Source: Betaproteobacteria bacterium
GTDB taxonomy: Bacteria > Pseudomonadota > Gammaproteobacteria > Burkholderiales > SG8-41
Length of the DNA stretch: 31,865 bases
Direction: 5' to 3'
NCBI GenBank assembly: GCA_025353085.1
Contig: JANXRI010000357.1
Location: 1-31,865 of the forward strand
Positions 1 through 9,046 of this stretch are shown one piece after another. Numbering within the stretch: position 1 is the first letter of the stretch; each line of letters starts with the position of its first letter. The notes below the pieces were generated by a model. That model was given only the letters and a program-made list of their open reading frames with translations. It was not told the DNA's origin and did no database searches. A program made the position numbers and the translations under genes.

Positions 1-573
1 TGGGACGTCGATGCGGTCGCCGTCACCACGCGCACCGGCATCGCGGATCTCGATGGCCGCATGGAAAAACGCACAGTTACAACCGGCTGCGGTCAGGGCA
101 CGGTGTTCGGCGCGCTGATGGAGGAAATTGACTCGATCCGCCTTCCCGCTGATGCGACACTTAGCGAAGCCACATTCTATGGACTCATCGACAGTGTGCG
201 TCGCCATGAAACCGTCTATAAGCAGGCTGGCGCAGTGCACGGTTGCGCGCTCGCGGGGAACACAAAAGCGGGCGCTGAAATTCTGATGTTTGTCGAAGAT
301 GTCGGACGTCACAATGCAGTCGATGCGATTGCCGGCCGGATGTGGCTCGACGGCATCGATGGCGCCGACAAGATTTTCTACACCACCGGCCGCCTCACCT
401 CCGAAATGGTGATCAAGTGCGCGCAAATGGGCATCCCCTTCCTGGTTTCGCGCTCGGGGCTCACGCAAATGGGTTACGAAGTCGCGCAGAAAGTCGATAT
501 CACCATGCTCGGGCGCGCGACCGGCAAGCACTACCTGCTGTTCACCGGCCACCATCGATTCAAAAAAAACTGA
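1..573 (+). CDS. fdhD: FdhD, formate dehydrogenase sulfur carrier (5' end missing)
   Basis: FdhD passes sulfur from the cysteine desulfurase IscS to the molybdenum/tungsten bis-PGD cofactor of formate dehydrogenases, in the cytoplasm. The frame is open from base 1, so the N-terminal third lies outside the window; about 190 residues are visible against roughly 270 for the family. The visible part has the family blocks TTGCGQG, VEDVGRHNAVDAIAG, TTGRLTSEMVIKCAQMGIP and FLVSRSGLTQMG. The stop codon overlaps the mobA start (TGATG), so the two genes are probably translationally coupled. This makes sense because both serve molybdenum cofactor maturation. The methionine at 61 is internal and is not the start. 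Confidence 0.93.
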   Translation, partial: WDVDAVAVTTRTGIADLDGRMEKRTVTTGCGQGTVFGALMEEIDSIRLPADATLSEATFYGLIDSVRRHETVYKQAGAVHGCALAGNTKAGAEILMFVEDVGRHNAVDAIAGRMWLDGIDGADKIFYTTGRLTSEMVIKCAQMGIPFLVSRSGLTQMGYEVAQKVDITMLGRATGKHYLLFTGHHRFKKN

Positions 574-1181
574 TGAACCGACCAATGAATACCGGAATCA
601 CAGGGGTAATTCTGGCGGGCGGTCAGGGCCGCCGAATGGGCACCGTCGACAAGGGTTTGCGTGAGTTGCGCGGCAAACCGATGGTCGCGTGGGTGCTCGA
701 GCGCTTCGCTCCGCAAGTCGATGAAGTCATCATCAATGCCAACCAAAATCTCGACACCTACGCGCGTTTCGGCCATCGCGTAGTGCCCGACGAAATTGGC
801 GGCTTTGCCGGACCGCTGGCCGGATTGCAACGCGGCTTGAGTGAGGCGCGTCATTCGCTGGTGGCGACGGCGCCGTGCGATACGCCTTTTCTAGCGGCCG
901 ATCTGGTGATGCGCCTGCATTCAGCGTTGACGACGAAGGTAGCGCAGCTTGCGGTGGCGCGCACCGGCGACCAACCGCATCCGGTATTTTGCCTGTGCCG
1001 GCGCGATGTCCTGCCTCACCTCACCGCCTTTTTGCAGGGCGGCGGCCGCAAAATCGACGCCTGGTATGCAACCCTCAATGTCGTCGAGGTGATGTTCGAC
1101 GATCAGCCCGCCGCGTTCAGCAATATCAATACCGCGGATGAATTGAACGCGTTCGAGCAGGCGAGGCCGGACCAGCCGTGA
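573..1181 (+). CDS. mobA: MobA, molybdenum cofactor guanylyltransferase
   Basis: MobA attaches GMP from GTP to Mo-molybdopterin to make the guanine dinucleotide form used by DMSO-reductase-family enzymes such as formate dehydrogenase. The nucleotidyltransferase signature ILAGGQGRRMGTVDKGL lies near the N terminus, followed by the GFAGPLAGLQ and ATAPCDTPFL blocks expected for the family. The start at 573 overlaps the fdhD stop and gives 202 residues, close to the E. coli length of 194. A second ATG at 585 is also possible. The frame is open upstream to 342, but that part runs inside fdhD and is not used. The gene converges on the GGDEF/EAL gene with a gap of only 10 bp. Confidence 0.93.
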   Translation: MNRPMNTGITGVILAGGQGRRMGTVDKGLRELRGKPMVAWVLERFAPQVDEVIINANQNLDTYARFGHRVVPDEIGGFAGPLAGLQRGLSEARHSLVATAPCDTPFLAADLVMRLHSALTTKVAQLAVARTGDQPHPVFCLCRRDVLPHLTAFLQGGGRKIDAWYATLNVVEVMFDDQPAAFSNINTADELNAFEQARPDQP

Positions 1182-1191
1182 TCCTCACGCT

Positions 1192-3582
1192 TCAGGCTGA
1201 CTCGAGCGCCGCGGGAATCGCATCCGCGGTTTTTAGCAATGCTTCAGGCTGCGCCACGAAATAACCTTGCGCGTAGTCGACGCCGATCGAGCGCAGGCGC
1301 TCGAGGATGGTCGCGTTCTCGACGAATTCCGCGACGGTCTTGAGACCCAGGATGTGCGCAATGCGGTTGATCGCTTCGACGATGGCCTGGTCCATCGGAT
1401 CTTCCGCCATGTCGCGCACGAACACGCCGTCGATCTTGATGTAATCGACGGGGAGGTACTTGAGATAAGCGAAGGATGACATGCCAATACCGAAATCGTC
1501 GAGCGCGAAACAGCAGCCCATGCCTTTCAATTCGTGCATCAGGTGAGCTGCTTTGTTGAGATTGGAAATTGCCGTCGTTTCGGTTACCTCAAAACACAGC
1601 AGTCCCCGCGGCAGGTTGAAGCGGTTAAGCAACTGGCGCAGGAAGTCGATAAAACTTGCATCGTTGATGCTGACGCCCGACAGGTTGACCGCGTAAACCG
1701 CGCCACCTGCCGCGGACGGCTCACGCGGGAGCGCGCCGCTTTCGCATTCATTGTGCAGAAATTCAACCAGCGAACTGATCACCCAGCGGTCGATCGACGA
1801 TAACAGGTTATAGCGCTCGGCTGCTGCCATGAAACCGCCCGGCGGAATCAGGTTGCCAGTCGCGCGATCGATCATGCGTACCAGAATTTCATAGTGAGGT
1901 TCACTGCCTGCATCGCCGAGCGAAATAATCTTTTGTCTGAACAGCCTGAAGTTTCCAAGCTCGAAAGCATGGTTAATCTGCGAAACCATCTGCAAATCCG
2001 CATTCTGCTCGCCTGCTTTCCTGTGCTTGGGGCTATGCACCTGGACGCGGTCGCGCCCCCGGCTCTTCGCTTCGTAACAGGTCGCATCCGCGTTGGCGAG
2101 CACGCGGGCCACGCTGTCCGCGCCATCGATGGTCACCAGCCCCGCGCTGACTCCGATGCCGAAGGTCTTGGCCTGCCACACAAAACGAAAGTCACGCACC
2201 GCCTCGCGCAAGCCGTTCGCAATGCGCACTGCCTGATCGAGGGGACACGACTCAAGCAGCACGCCGAACTCATCGCCGCCGAGCCGCGCCAGCGTATCGC
2301 TCCCGCGCATGCGCGACTGCATTACGGTCGTCAATTGCAGCAGCAACTCGTCGCCGGCCGCGTGGCCGCACGTATCGTTCACCGTTTTGAAATTGTCGAG
2401 ATCCATGTACAGCAGCGCGTGCTGCTTGCCGTCACTGCTCGCCGCTTCGATCAGCCCTCCCAGCCGGCGCTCGAATTCGCGGCGGTTCACCAGGCCGGTC
2501 AAGGCGTCATGGCTGGCCTGCCATGAGAGCTGCTGCGCCATCTCCTGGATCTGGCTCACGTCGTGGAATACGACTACCCAACCGACAAGGTGATCGTCGC
2601 TGTCGTGAATGGGCGCCGACGAATCACGGATTGCGCACACGTTGCCGCTACGGCCGAGCAGACGAACGGTCATCTCTTGCGCACCGCGCGCGCCGACTTC
2701 GTGCCCGCCCGGATGCGGAATCGGCTTGCCGGTTTCCTCGTCGACCACCCGGTACACCACATCGAGCGGTTGGCCGCGCGCTGCCGCGCTTTTCCAGCCG
2801 GTATATTCTTCCGCGACCGGATTCATGAATTCGACGTGGCCGTTGGCATCGAGCGTAATCACGCCGTCGGCGATCGAATGCAGGGTGACTTCGGCAAGTT
2901 CCTTTGCGCGATGCAATTCGTTTTCGCTGCGCGCTATGCGGCGTGTCACCCGCGATGCGATCCACGCACCGGCGGCGAGGACCAGGATACCCACCACCGC
3001 CACCAGCCACAACGCATCGCGCATCGCAGTGCCGGCCTGTGATATCGCGTCCAGCGTCGCCGCGCGTTTGGAGTCGACGACGAGGTTGAGTGAGGACTGA
3101 AACTCGTCGTGTGCCCGCACGCCCTGCCGCAGCAGAACCTCGGTCGCGAGCGGAACATTTTTCTGCATTACCAAGTCGACGACGCGGTCGCGCACCGTGC
3201 CAAGGCGGGTCGCGGAATCGAGCGCCTGCTTCAACGCAGCGCGCTCCGGCACAGTCATGTTGATCTCGTCCAGACGGTCGCGGGTCGCGAACAACGGTTC
3301 GACGAGACTGCGGTATTCCTTGAACAACGCGTCGCGTTCCGGGTCTGCGTTCGCTCCGAGCAGGCGGTATAACGTCTGCTGGCGCTGCTGACTCGCATTG
3401 AGCAGCATGGTGAGTAGCTCCGCCTTCAGCGTCTGCTCTCGCACCAGCGTCTCGATGTACTGATTGATTGCATAAATCCGCCAGACGCCGAGCAGCGTGA
3501 TCGTGATGATCAGCACCAGCAATGCGCCAAAACCCGCGGTCAACGCCTGTCTTGAATTAGTAAAAGAAAACGGCTTCAGCAT
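1192..3582 (-). CDS. Membrane-bound PAS-GGDEF-EAL cyclic-di-GMP protein
   Basis: Predicted inner-membrane regulator of cyclic-di-GMP. From the ATG at 3582 it has 796 residues: a membrane segment at about 16-38, a helical periplasmic sensor region at about 40-187, a second membrane segment at about 189-209, a PAS domain at about 230-345, a GGDEF domain at about 350-515 and an EAL domain at about 535-790. The GGDEF motif is intact (435-439) and has an RxxD inhibitory site (RGSD, 426-429) five residues before it. In the EAL domain the signature reads E-I-L (565-567), but the other expected catalytic residues are present: N633, E665, D695/D696, K716, E752 and Q772. Both activities are therefore plausible. 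The frame is open 43 codons further upstream, inside mtfA; the ATG 10 bp after the mtfA stop is preferred because the membrane helix follows directly. Confidence 0.9.
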   Translation of the reverse strand: MLKPFSFTNSRQALTAGFGALLVLIITITLLGVWRIYAINQYIETLVREQTLKAELLTMLLNASQQRQQTLYRLLGANADPERDALFKEYRSLVEPLFATRDRLDEINMTVPERAALKQALDSATRLGTVRDRVVDLVMQKNVPLATEVLLRQGVRAHDEFQSSLNLVVDSKRAATLDAISQAGTAMRDALWLVAVVGILVLAAGAWIASRVTRRIARSENELHRAKELAEVTLHSIADGVITLDANGHVEFMNPVAEEYTGWKSAAARGQPLDVVYRVVDEETGKPIPHPGGHEVGARGAQEMTVRLLGRSGNVCAIRDSSAPIHDSDDHLVGWVVVFHDVSQIQEMAQQLSWQASHDALTGLVNRREFERRLGGLIEAASSDGKQHALLYMDLDNFKTVNDTCGHAAGDELLLQLTTVMQSRMRGSDTLARLGGDEFGVLLESCPLDQAVRIANGLREAVRDFRFVWQAKTFGIGVSAGLVTIDGADSVARVLANADATCYEAKSRGRDRVQVHSPKHRKAGEQNADLQMVSQINHAFELGNFRLFRQKIISLGDAGSEPHYEILVRMIDRATGNLIPPGGFMAAAERYNLLSSIDRWVISSLVEFLHNECESGALPREPSAAGGAVYAVNLSGVSINDASFIDFLRQLLNRFNLPRGLLCFEVTETTAISNLNKAAHLMHELKGMGCCFALDDFGIGMSSFAYLKYLPVDYIKIDGVFVRDMAEDPMDQAIVEAINRIAHILGLKTVAEFVENATILERLRSIGVDYAQGYFVAQPEALLKTADAIPAALESA

Positions 3583-3592
3583 GGCGCCAAGC

Positions 3593-4381
3593 TTACCCGA
3601 TTGCGCCCTGGAATTGACGGGCCGCTGCACGCGCGGCCGGGTCCTGGCGGTAAAAATCCCGGAGCTGCGCATACACCTGCGGATAAGCGTCAAGCACTGT
3701 GCGCGGCGCATCGAAAAATGCCTCGCTCAACACGGCAAAAAACTCCGCCGGGCTTGCCGCCGCGTAAGGGTCGATGTTGACTTCTTCATCTGCCTCGACG
3801 CGCCGGCTGAAGTCACCATAAGCCAGACTGAATACTTCGGTCCATGTTTGGCGGGACATGCCGGCGTGCAGCGGCGGATAACCGTTGGCATCGCCGTTCA
3901 ACATGTCGAGCTTGTGCGCAAATTCATGGATCACGACGTTAACGCCTTCTTCTGCGGGCGCCACGTCCGCCCACGACAGGATGACGGGCCCCTGCAGCCA
4001 TGCCTCACCCGCCCGCGGCTGCCGGTCGACGTGCACGATACCGTCGTCATCGGTGTAATCAGCAGTTGGCACAAATTCGTTCGGATATACGATGACTTCG
4101 ACCCAGCCGCGATAAAAGTCGATGTCGAGGTTGAGGATGAGAACGCAGGCCTGCGCCGCAATCAGCAACTGCATTTCCGTGTCGAGTTGAAGGCCGGCGG
4201 CGCCGCGGACCGACTTGCCGTGCAGAAACAGGATTACCGTGTCGCATAGACGGCCGCGCTCGTCTGCCGTCAGACCGTCCAGAAATGGCAGGCGCTCGAG
4301 TGTGCGCCCCCACAGCACGGTGTCCAAGGCTCCGCGCATGATGATGCGTTGGCGCCACCAGCGCCGGATCGGTCCCGCCAC
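3593..4381 (-). CDS. mtfA: MtfA-type zinc peptidase (Mlc/DgsA anti-repressor family)
   Basis: Member of the MtfA family, soluble zinc metallopeptidases. In E. coli MtfA binds and inactivates the glucose repressor Mlc. The zinc site HEFAHKLDMLNGD is at residues 152-164, and the conserved block DPYAAASPAEFFAVLSEAFF follows towards the C terminus. The length of 262 residues matches the E. coli protein at 265. The longest frame begins with GTG at 4381; an ATG at 4339 (residue 15) is the alternative start. The gene lies between rmuC (17-bp gap) and the GGDEF/EAL gene (10-bp gap) on the same strand, so the three are probably co-transcribed. No Mlc homologue is in the window, so the regulatory partner here is unknown. 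Confidence 0.9.
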   Translation of the reverse strand: MAGPIRRWWRQRIIMRGALDTVLWGRTLERLPFLDGLTADERGRLCDTVILFLHGKSVRGAAGLQLDTEMQLLIAAQACVLILNLDIDFYRGWVEVIVYPNEFVPTADYTDDDGIVHVDRQPRAGEAWLQGPVILSWADVAPAEEGVNVVIHEFAHKLDMLNGDANGYPPLHAGMSRQTWTEVFSLAYGDFSRRVEADEEVNIDPYAAASPAEFFAVLSEAFFDAPRTVLDAYPQVYAQLRDFYRQDPAARAAARQFQGAIG

Positions 4382-4398
4382 CCGGATTGCCTGCCGTA

Positions 4399-5658
4399 TC
4401 AGGCAGTCTGATTTTCGACGCCGCCGTCCACCGCGTGCAGCTTCGGCTGCCCGGCCGCATCGAGCTCGACCCGTTCGATGCGCGCGAAACGCTCGCTGAT
4501 TTTGCGACTGCTGACGTGCACGTCGTCGACGTCATTTTTAGCCTGCTCGATATGGCGTGCAAGATTGTCCATGCGCGACTGGAAGCGGCCGAAGTCGGCG
4601 CCGAGCTTATGCAATTCATCCTTGATGATGTGAATCTGCTTGCGCGTCTCTACGCTGCGGATAACGGACTGCGCGGTGGTCAACACTGCCATCAACGTGG
4701 TCGGTGACGTAAGCCACACGCATTTCTTTTGCGCGTAGTCGACGAGATCGCGGTGACGCGCGTGAATTTCCGCAAACACCGCTTCAGCCGGCAGAAACAT
4801 CACCGCGCCGTCGTTGGTCTCGCCGGGAATAATATACTTGTTGGCAATGTCGTCGATGTGTTTGCGCACATCGAGCTTGAACGCCGCCGCGGAAATGCGC
4901 TCGGCCCCGCCGGCGAACATCCGCTCGAAGTTCTCGAGCGGAAATTTTGAGTCGATCGCTATCAACCCGGTTGGCTCGGGCAGCTTGAGCACGCAGTCAG
5001 CGCGTACGCCGCGTTTGAAGGTGTATTGAAACTCGAACGCGGTTTCCGGCAGCGCATTGCGCACGATCGCTTCGAGCTGCACTTCACCGAATGCACCGCG
5101 CGAACGCTTGTCGCCAAGCAATTCCTGCAAGCTGACGACGCTGCCGGTCAAGGTCTCGATTTTTTTCTGCGCTTCGTCGATGGTTGCGAGCCGGATCATT
5201 ACGTTGGTGAACGTTTCGTTGGTTTTCTTGAACCCTTCGTCGAGACGCTCGTTGACCTTGCCGCTGATCTGCTCGAGTCGTTCGTCAATTTTGGCCGTCA
5301 ACAGCTGTGCCGTTTCGGTGAGTTTCACCAGCATCGCCTCGCGGCTCTGCCCCAGGTTCTCCGAGAGCGCGAGCCGCAGGCTGTGCAGCGTGTCGCGCGT
5401 CTGCTTGAGTTCGTCGGCGGTCGAGTTGCGCAGGCGCTCCGAATTATCCGTGAGCGCGGTAGCAAGGCGATCGCCCTGCTTGACGAGCCCGTCGTGCAAA
5501 TCGACGAGCATCGAGCGATGGCGCTGCTCGATCGACTCCGTCTGGCGCGCGGCCAGCTCGTGCAGCGCACGGCTCTGGGCCGCGGACTTGACCAGCAGCG
5601 CCACCATCGCAGCCAGTATCAGCAGCGCGAGTCCCGCCAGCATAAAAGTTTCGGACAT
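4399..5658 (-). CDS. rmuC: RmuC family protein, DNA recombination limiting
   Basis: RmuC limits certain recombination rearrangements, such as inversions at inverted repeats. The family has a PD-(D/E)XK nuclease-like domain. The 419-residue product starts with a membrane anchor (about residues 5-23). A long coiled-coil stretch to about residue 190 follows. Then comes the conserved domain with AFGEVQLEAIVRNALPE, a GVRADCVLKLPE strand and the nuclease-like core IAIDSKFPLENF. The start at 5658 is chosen because it immediately precedes the hydrophobic anchor. The frame is open a further 98 codons upstream, but that part crosses a palindromic repeat and has low-complexity, non-protein-like content. 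It is the first gene of the rmuC-mtfA-GGDEF/EAL row. Confidence 0.93.
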   Translation of the reverse strand: MSETFMLAGLALLILAAMVALLVKSAAQSRALHELAARQTESIEQRHRSMLVDLHDGLVKQGDRLATALTDNSERLRNSTADELKQTRDTLHSLRLALSENLGQSREAMLVKLTETAQLLTAKIDERLEQISGKVNERLDEGFKKTNETFTNVMIRLATIDEAQKKIETLTGSVVSLQELLGDKRSRGAFGEVQLEAIVRNALPETAFEFQYTFKRGVRADCVLKLPEPTGLIAIDSKFPLENFERMFAGGAERISAAAFKLDVRKHIDDIANKYIIPGETNDGAVMFLPAEAVFAEIHARHRDLVDYAQKKCVWLTSPTTLMAVLTTAQSVIRSVETRKQIHIIKDELHKLGADFGRFQSRMDNLARHIEQAKNDVDDVHVSSRKISERFARIERVELDAAGQPKLHAVDGGVENQTA

Positions 5659-5699
5659 TATTTGATATTTCAAAAATAAGCGATAGCGCATTTTGCTCA

Positions 5700-5742
5700 A
5701 CGCTCCCCTCGCCCTCCGGGAGAGGGGCTGGGAGTGAGGGAA
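5700..5742. repeat. REP-like GC-rich palindromic repeat
   Basis: An imperfect palindrome of G and C runs (CCCCTC at 5705-5710 against GAGAGGGG at 5720-5727, followed by GGGAGTGAGGG). It lies in the 193-bp gap between the start of rmuC and the end of the ybbP-like gene. Read on the minus strand it would encode the PLPEGEG-type peptide often seen when such dispersed intergenic repeats are mistranslated as genes. It resembles the REP-type elements of beta- and gammaproteobacterial genomes. No second copy is apparent in the window, so the repeat nature is inferred from its form. Confidence 0.55.
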
Positions 5743-5851
5743 TCGAGCGATGTGATGATTTGTGAAAAGCTCGACAGGTGATTTCCGCGGCGAGAGTATA
5801 ACGCATCGCTCGACAGAGCTTGGCCACCGCCGTGGGAAAATTAACTTATTT

Positions 5852-8353
5852 TCACGCAATGCGGCGCAGCGACTGCAGCGGCGGTGCTGCGAGCACGCGG
5901 CGCGCGCCGAGCATCCCCGCGAAGGCAATTCCAGTACTGCCCGCCACGACACCGATCAACCAGATCCAATGGTTCGCCAAGTAAGGAACATGCAAAACAT
6001 TGAGCGCGAGCGCATAACCGAGGACGCTTGCGCCCGCGGCTGCGAGCAAGCCTGCCAGCGCGCCCATCAGCGAAAATTCGGCGAACTGCGTTGCCGCAAT
6101 CTGGCGGCGGCTTGCGCCCAGCGTGCGCATCACCGCTGCCTCATATTCGCGCTCGTCACGCGTGCTCGCAATCGCGGCATACAGAACAAGCAGTCCGGCG
6201 GCCAGAGTAAACAGAAACACGAACTGCACGGCATTCGTGACCTGGTCCATCATTTTCTGTACCTGCGCCATGATTTGCGCGACGTCGATGACGATCAGGT
6301 TCGGAAAGTCGCGCACGAGTTCGTTCAGCGTCGCCGCCTGCGCGGACGGGACGAACAAGCTCGTCATGTAGGAAACCGGCAAGCCTTTCAACAACTGCGG
6401 CGGCGCCACCACAAAGAAATTCGCGCGAAAACTGTCCCACTCGACTTTACGCAGGCTCGTAATCGTCGCGTCGAAGGTGCTACCGGCTACATCGTAGGTG
6501 AGGCGGTCGCCGAGCTTGAGCCCGAGCGTTTCGGCGATGCCTTCTTCGACCGATAGCTGATCGCTGTTGGCGGCCGCCTCATCCCACCAGCGCCCTGCCA
6601 CTATCCGGTTATCCGGCTGCGGCCGCTCCGCCCACGACAGGTTGAATTCGCGGTCGATCAATCGGCGCGCACGGTCTTCCGCATAGTCATTCGACGATAT
6701 CGCGTGGCCATTGATTGCGATCAGGCGTCCGCGCACCATCGGGAATACCGCGGGCCGTGCGATCGCATGCGCGGCGAAAAACGCGTTGAGCGGCTGCACC
6801 TGCTCAGGCTGGATACCCACCACGAAACGATTCGGCGCGTCGGGTTTCAAGGTCGCCTGCCAGCTGTGCAGCAAGTCGCCGCGAATCAACGTCAGCGTCA
6901 ACAGCGCCATCATGCCCAGCGCAAGCGCGACCACTTGAATGGTGTTGCCCATCGCGTGACGGCGCAGGTTCGCGACGCCATAGCGGAAGCTGACGCCGCC
7001 GCCCGCGCGAACCTGCGCTAACAAACGCAGCAACCCCAAAATCAAGATAACCGACACGGCCGCCGCTGCGACAAAGCCGCCCAGCACGTACGCACCCAAT
7101 CGCAAGTCCTGCGCTTTCAATAAGACCAGGCCACAAATGACAGCAAACCCCAGTGCGTAGCCTGCGACGCCCGCCCCGCGCGGCAGACCGAGGTCGCGAC
7201 GCAGCACGCGCAATGTCGAAACCTGACTCAACGTAATGAGCGGCGGCAAGCCGAATCCGAGCAAGAGAAAAACACCTGCGGCCAATCCATAAATCGCCGG
7301 CGCCAGACTGGGCCACGGCAGTGCGACCGCCAGAAAACTGCCGAGCCAGCTCGCCAGTGCGAACTGCGCTGCATAACCGATCAGGCAGCCGGCGATTCCA
7401 GCGACAAGTCCGAGCACAATGAAATGCAGCAGATACAGTGACACAACCGTCCTTTGCTGCGCGCCCAGGCAGCGCATGACCGCGCAGCCATCGAGGTGCC
7501 GGCGCAAAAAGCGCCGCGCGGCGAGCGCTATCGCCACCGCGGAAAGTATCACGCTGACGAGTGCGGCAAGCCCCAGAAAACGCTCGGCGCGTTCAAGGGC
7601 CGAGCGAATTTCCGGGCGCGCATCACGGATGCCTTCAATCGTCTGGCCAGCGCCGATGCGGGTCTGTGCCCACCTGCGGTACTCGTCGACTGCGGCGGTT
7701 TCGCCGGCGATGTACAGGCGATAGCGCACACGGCTACCCGCTTGGAGTAATCCGCTCGCGCCCACGTCAGCTTCATTCATCATGAGTTTCGGCGCGCTGT
7801 TCATGAAGCCAATCACGCTGTCGGGTTCCTGCGTGACGAGTGCGGCGATCCGAAGGTGCAACCGGCCCACCGTTACTGAATCCCCCGGCTTCACACTGAG
7901 CCGTGATAACAGTCGATCGTCGACCCACGCAGTGCCGGACGCCGGTATATCCCGCGCAATGCGCTCCGGGCCGAATAATGCATCGGCGAGTCGCACTTCA
8001 CCGCGCAACGGGTAACCTGCCGTCACCACTTTGATGTCGGTCAGCAGGCTCTCGCCGCCCGCAGTCGCCATACTTGGGAATCGCAACGCGCGCGTCACGA
8101 CAAGCCCGCGTGTGCGCGCTGCTTCAGCGAACTCCGGCGTAAACGGCCGATCGGATACGATCGTGAGATCGCCGCCGAGCAACTGGTTCGACTGTTGGGT
8201 TAACGCGCGCTGCACGCGGTCCGTAAAAAAGCTGACGGTAGTAAGGCTACTGACCGCAATGACGATCGCCGCCACCAGCAAGGTGATCTCACCGGCGCGC
8301 CAATCGCGCCACAACAGGCGCAAGGCAAGTGAGCTAAGCTGGAACAGCGTCAT
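5852..8353 (-). CDS. ybbP: YbbP-like FtsX-family ABC transporter permease
   Basis: Large inner-membrane permease of the MacB/FtsX type that works with the ATPase encoded just upstream. The E. coli YbbAP pair is associated with removing material from the inner membrane; the substrate here is unknown. The product has 833 residues (E. coli about 804). It starts with a membrane helix (WRDWRAGEITLLVAAIVIAVSS), followed by a large periplasmic region. A central block of four or more helices follows (about 260-450, including LGAQQRTVVSLYLLHFIVLGL), then a second periplasmic region and a C-terminal FtsX domain (about 700-830) with the typical RTLGASRRQIAATQFAEF motif. The start is 3 bp after the ybbA stop, so the two are translated together. 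Confidence 0.92.
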   Translation of the reverse strand: MTLFQLSSLALRLLWRDWRAGEITLLVAAIVIAVSSLTTVSFFTDRVQRALTQQSNQLLGGDLTIVSDRPFTPEFAEAARTRGLVVTRALRFPSMATAGGESLLTDIKVVTAGYPLRGEVRLADALFGPERIARDIPASGTAWVDDRLLSRLSVKPGDSVTVGRLHLRIAALVTQEPDSVIGFMNSAPKLMMNEADVGASGLLQAGSRVRYRLYIAGETAAVDEYRRWAQTRIGAGQTIEGIRDARPEIRSALERAERFLGLAALVSVILSAVAIALAARRFLRRHLDGCAVMRCLGAQQRTVVSLYLLHFIVLGLVAGIAGCLIGYAAQFALASWLGSFLAVALPWPSLAPAIYGLAAGVFLLLGFGLPPLITLSQVSTLRVLRRDLGLPRGAGVAGYALGFAVICGLVLLKAQDLRLGAYVLGGFVAAAAVSVILILGLLRLLAQVRAGGGVSFRYGVANLRRHAMGNTIQVVALALGMMALLTLTLIRGDLLHSWQATLKPDAPNRFVVGIQPEQVQPLNAFFAAHAIARPAVFPMVRGRLIAINGHAISSNDYAEDRARRLIDREFNLSWAERPQPDNRIVAGRWWDEAAANSDQLSVEEGIAETLGLKLGDRLTYDVAGSTFDATITSLRKVEWDSFRANFFVVAPPQLLKGLPVSYMTSLFVPSAQAATLNELVRDFPNLIVIDVAQIMAQVQKMMDQVTNAVQFVFLFTLAAGLLVLYAAIASTRDEREYEAAVMRTLGASRRQIAATQFAEFSLMGALAGLLAAAGASVLGYALALNVLHVPYLANHWIWLIGVVAGSTGIAFAGMLGARRVLAAPPLQSLRRIA

Positions 8354-8356
8354 GCG

Positions 8357-9046
8357 TCACTCACCATTTGAAAGGCGGCCTGCGATCAATCTTAACGCGC
8401 GTGCGCAGCGGCGCGACATCGCTTCGTCGTGCGTGACGAGTACCAGCGTCGTATTGCGTTCCCGGTTGAGTTCGAACATAAGGTCGATGATTTGCGCGCC
8501 GGTCGCCGAATCAAGGTTGCCGGTGGGCTCGTCGGCAAACAACACGCGAGGTTCCCGCACGAAAGCGCGCGCGATGGCGACGCGCTGTTGCTCGCCGCCC
8601 GACAGTTGTTTTGGATAATGGCGCACGCGCGCGCCGAGTCCGACGCGCTCGAGCATGGCCTGCGCTGTTACCTGCGCGCCCCCCGCACCGGCGAGTTCGA
8701 GTGGCAGCATGACATTTTCGAGAGCCGTCAAAGCCGGCAACAGCTGGAATGACTGAAAAACAAATCCCACCAGTTGCGAGCGCAACACCGCGCGGCCATC
8801 TTCGTCGAGTTCGAACAAATCAGTGTTCGCGATGCTGACCACACCGGCAGTCGGCGTATCGAGTCCCGCCAGCAGCCCTAACAATGTGGATTTGCCGGAG
8901 CCGGAAGCGCCGAGTACTGCAACTGCTTCACCTTCGGCGATGTCAAACGTGACATTGTCGAGTATGGTCAGGCGCGCATCGCCGGTTTCAACTTGCTTCG
9001 ACAATCCCATCGCTCGCACAATAGGCACGCCGGATCTTTCAAACAT
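8357..9046 (-). CDS. ybbA: YbbA-like ABC transporter ATP-binding protein
   Basis: Cytoplasmic ATPase of the YbbA/LolD class, partner of the permease downstream. Its 229 residues hold a Walker A motif GASGSGKS (46-53), a Q-loop in GFVFQSFQLLPAL, the signature LSGGEQ (148-153), Walker B VLFADEP (168-174) and a switch histidine in LVTHDEAM. The start at 9046 gives an N terminus (PIVRAMGLSKQVETGDARLTIL) that aligns with E. coli YbbA. The frame stays open a further 32 codons upstream inside tesA, but that stretch looks like antisense. The start codon shares the palindrome CATG with the start of tesA on the other strand. Confidence 0.93.
   Translation of the reverse strand: MFERSGVPIVRAMGLSKQVETGDARLTILDNVTFDIAEGEAVAVLGASGSGKSTLLGLLAGLDTPTAGVVSIANTDLFELDEDGRAVLRSQLVGFVFQSFQLLPALTALENVMLPLELAGAGGAQVTAQAMLERVGLGARVRHYPKQLSGGEQQRVAIARAFVREPRVLFADEPTGNLDSATGAQIIDLMFELNRERNTTLVLVTHDEAMSRRCARALRLIAGRLSNGE

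Noticed and set aside
5659..5952. N-terminal extension of RmuC by 98 residues
   Set aside because: The extension crosses a palindromic repeat, enters the ybbP coding region on the same strand, and would bury the membrane anchor.
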